A stretch of DNA of 54,990 nt from Clostridiales bacterium (GTDB lineage: Bacteria > Bacillota > Clostridia > DUOD01), in the NCBI GenBank assembly GCA_012838995.1, contig DUOD01000013.1, positions 92,561 to 147,550 of the forward strand, written 5' to 3'. Shown piece by piece: positions 53,720 to 54,990 of the stretch. The position numbers and the translations under genes were made by a program. The first letter of the stretch is position 1; every line of letters begins with the position of its first letter. Under the pieces are notes generated by a model. The model made no database searches and had not been told where the DNA came from. It saw only the letters and a list, made by a program, of their open reading frames with translations.

Positions 53720-54193
53720 CTAAAGGTCAGATGTTTCTTTTACCCTTATGATAAATCTTTCTGCTTTTTTTATATCTTTATCATTGGGATGTCCCTGTGA
53801 AAATCTGCCTATTATATCAAAAAGTTTGTTGTTACTGAACTCCCGCGCCATAAAGCTTCCCTTACATGCAAAGCTACCGATAATCTTAGCACCCTTTGAC
53901 ACGAGAAGCTTAATCAGTTTATTGTTGTAAAATGTGATACCAACCCCGCTGGTTGAAAATACAAAAACCTTTTTATCCTTTAAATTAAATTTCTCAACCA
54001 AATTAAACAGCTTTGGTGACAGGTTCTCCTTGTACACTCCGGAACCGAACCCTATGAGCTTATACTTGTCTATGTCAACATCGCCGGCATCTTTTATATT
54101 TATAAGCTCCGAACCGGTTTCTTCTGCAAATACCCGTGCAATTTTTTCAGTGTTATTCCTATAGTCAGAACAATATATAATTAAGGATTTCAT
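53720..54193 (-). CDS. Flavodoxin-domain protein
   Basis: 157-residue FMN-binding flavodoxin-like protein. The phosphate-binding loop lies in IIYCSDYRNNTEKIARVFA (about 4-22), with SxxxNT in place of the commoner S/T-x-T-G-x-T, and FSTSGVGITFYNNKL near 80-94 is the second flavin-contact loop; GFGSGVYKENLSPKLFN is the middle loop. It probably acts as a small redox carrier or quinone-type reductase. The start at 54193 follows GGGTGG by eight bases; a longer frame to 54214 lacks one. Confidence 0.85.
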   Translation of the reverse strand: MKSLIIYCSDYRNNTEKIARVFAEETGSELINIKDAGDVDIDKYKLIGFGSGVYKENLSPKLFNLVEKFNLKDKKVFVFSTSGVGITFYNNKLIKLLVSKGAKIIGSFACKGSFMAREFSNNKLFDIIGRFSQGHPNDKDIKKAERFIIRVKETSDL

Positions 54194-54288
54194 ATTTTTT
54201 GCCACCCAACTCATACAATTACGTTACCCGGACACTTCAAGTCCCTACATTATTTTTAATATGTCTTTATGATGGTTTTCCCATTCAT

Positions 54289-54990
54289 TCATGTATAATT
54301 CTTCTCAAAATTCCATGCATCACGAACCATTTCTTTTATACCTCGTTTTGCTTTCCAACCCAGTTCCCTCTCAGCCTTACTTGCGTCGGCATAACATTCT
54401 GCAATATCACCCGGTCTGCGACCTACTATTTCATAGGGCACCTTTATCCCGTTCACTTCTTCAAAAGCGTGTACCAGTTGAAGGACTGAAGTTCCCTGGC
54501 CAGTACCAAGATTGTAAATATGTACACCTTCAGTTAGTTTCTCTATAGCTGCGACATGGCCTTCAGCCAGATCAACCACATGAATATAATCCCTAACCCC
54601 TGTACCGTCAATTGTTGGATAGTCGTTTCCGAAAATCTTTAGTTTTTTCAGTTTACCTTTAGCCACTTGAGTTATATATGGCATAAGATTGTTTGGAATA
54701 CCACGTGGTGCTTCGCCTATTAACCCGCTTTCATGGGCACCTATAGGATTAAAGTAGCGGAGTAATGAGACTGAAAACTTTGGATTGGTCTTTGCTGTAT
54801 CCATTAGTATCCTTTCACTAATTGCTTTAGTCTCCCCATATGGATTGGTAGCAGGCAATAATTCCATGGTTTCAACAAAGGGAACCTTGTTTTCTCCATA
54901 CACAGTAGCGGATGAACTGAATACAAATTTGTTAACCCCATATTTCAGGCAAGCCTTGGCTAAAACCATGGTACTGACAGTATTGTTGTA
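54289..54990 (-). CDS. galE: UDP-glucose 4-epimerase, N-terminus outside window
   Basis: Partial: 233 residues including the C-terminus; the NAD-binding N-terminal glycine motif lies beyond base 54990. The catalytic Ser/Thr segment FSSSATVYGENKVPF and the Tyr-x3-Lys motif NPYGETKAISE are present, as are the substrate-binding RYFNPIGAHESG, GTGVRDYIHVVDLAEGH and RRPGDIAECYAD. GalE interconverts UDP-glucose and UDP-galactose and would use the product of galU encoded in this window. The stop is followed by a 95-base gap before the flavodoxin gene. Confidence 0.95.
   Translation of the reverse strand, partial: YNNTVSTMVLAKACLKYGVNKFVFSSSATVYGENKVPFVETMELLPATNPYGETKAISERILMDTAKTNPKFSVSLLRYFNPIGAHESGLIGEAPRGIPNNLMPYITQVAKGKLKKLKIFGNDYPTIDGTGVRDYIHVVDLAEGHVAAIEKLTEGVHIYNLGTGQGTSVLQLVHAFEEVNGIKVPYEIVGRRPGDIAECYADASKAERELGWKAKRGIKEMVRDAWNFEKNYT

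Overview
This window looks like a chromosomal segment from a member of the Clostridia (low-to-moderate GC Firmicutes). The evidence is: a YtxC-type sporulation protein; a DegS/DegU pair; two T-box leaders; an infC-rpmI-rplT operon with a Bacillus-like ATT start and an L20-type attenuator; HisZ-dependent short HisG; a ferredoxin-linked indolepyruvate oxidoreductase suggesting anaerobic metabolism; and AGGAGG-type ribosome binding sites with TTGACA/TATAAT promoters. Almost everything is on the minus strand. The only clear plus-strand gene is the PHP histidinol phosphatase at 21332-22123. I cannot name a genus.

Layout. 1-1009: truncated alkaline-phosphatase-superfamily protein and zapA. 1302-9372: translation block with pheS-pheT under a Phe T-box, an RNA 2'-O-methyltransferase, infC-rpmI-rplT under an attenuator, and thrS under a Thr T-box. 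9987-12338: ytxC, a DUF6873-like gene and a six-tRNA operon (Val-Asp-Phe-Gly-Cys-Leu). 12554-19643: histidine operon hisZGDCB-AFIE, in which hisH is missing and only what looks like its C-terminal tail remains between hisB and hisA. 19791-22123: M18 aminopeptidase and divergent hisJ. 22124-22819: gene-free, G/T-rich stretch full of diverged repeats and hairpins. 22820-26318: cyanophycinase and cyanophycin synthetase (cphB-cphA). 26622-28448: degS-degU. 28550-32623: a homocysteine-methyltransferase-domain protein, 5-formyl-THF cyclo-ligase, alanine racemase and an ACT-domain protein. 32715-37975: aryl-CoA ligase, indolepyruvate oxidoreductase and a sodium-solute symporter. 38122-41704: TVP38-family membrane protein, phosphoglucomutase, UTP-glucose-1-phosphate uridylyltransferase. 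41809-49812: chemotaxis-type operon cheA-cheW-mcp-cheB-cheR-cheY-cheX-cheX. 49997-54990: MBL/beta-CASP nuclease, F420-ligase-like protein, VanZ-like protein, flavodoxin and a partial galE.

How the parts work together. The translation genes respond to uncharged tRNA (T-boxes) or free L20. The his operon would make histidine from PRPP, with hisJ supplying the phosphatase step, but HisF has no amidotransferase partner here. CphB/CphA store and mobilise nitrogen as Asp-Arg polymer. The symporter-IorA-IorB-CoA ligase-ACT group fits aromatic amino acid or aryl acid metabolism. The che operon is complete for signalling but unusual: CheA has a 13-residue repeat linker where P2 normally sits and a second CheW-like domain, CheB lacks a receiver, and two CheX-like proteins supply phosphatase candidates.

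Most distinctive: the apparent hisH deletion scar, the hairpin/repeat region at 22190-22670 (two hairpins share a ten-base loop while their stems differ but still pair), the CheA linker repeats, and a stopless 87-codon frame in the gap at 29831-30271. No CRISPR array, insertion sequence, prophage or rRNA gene was seen.
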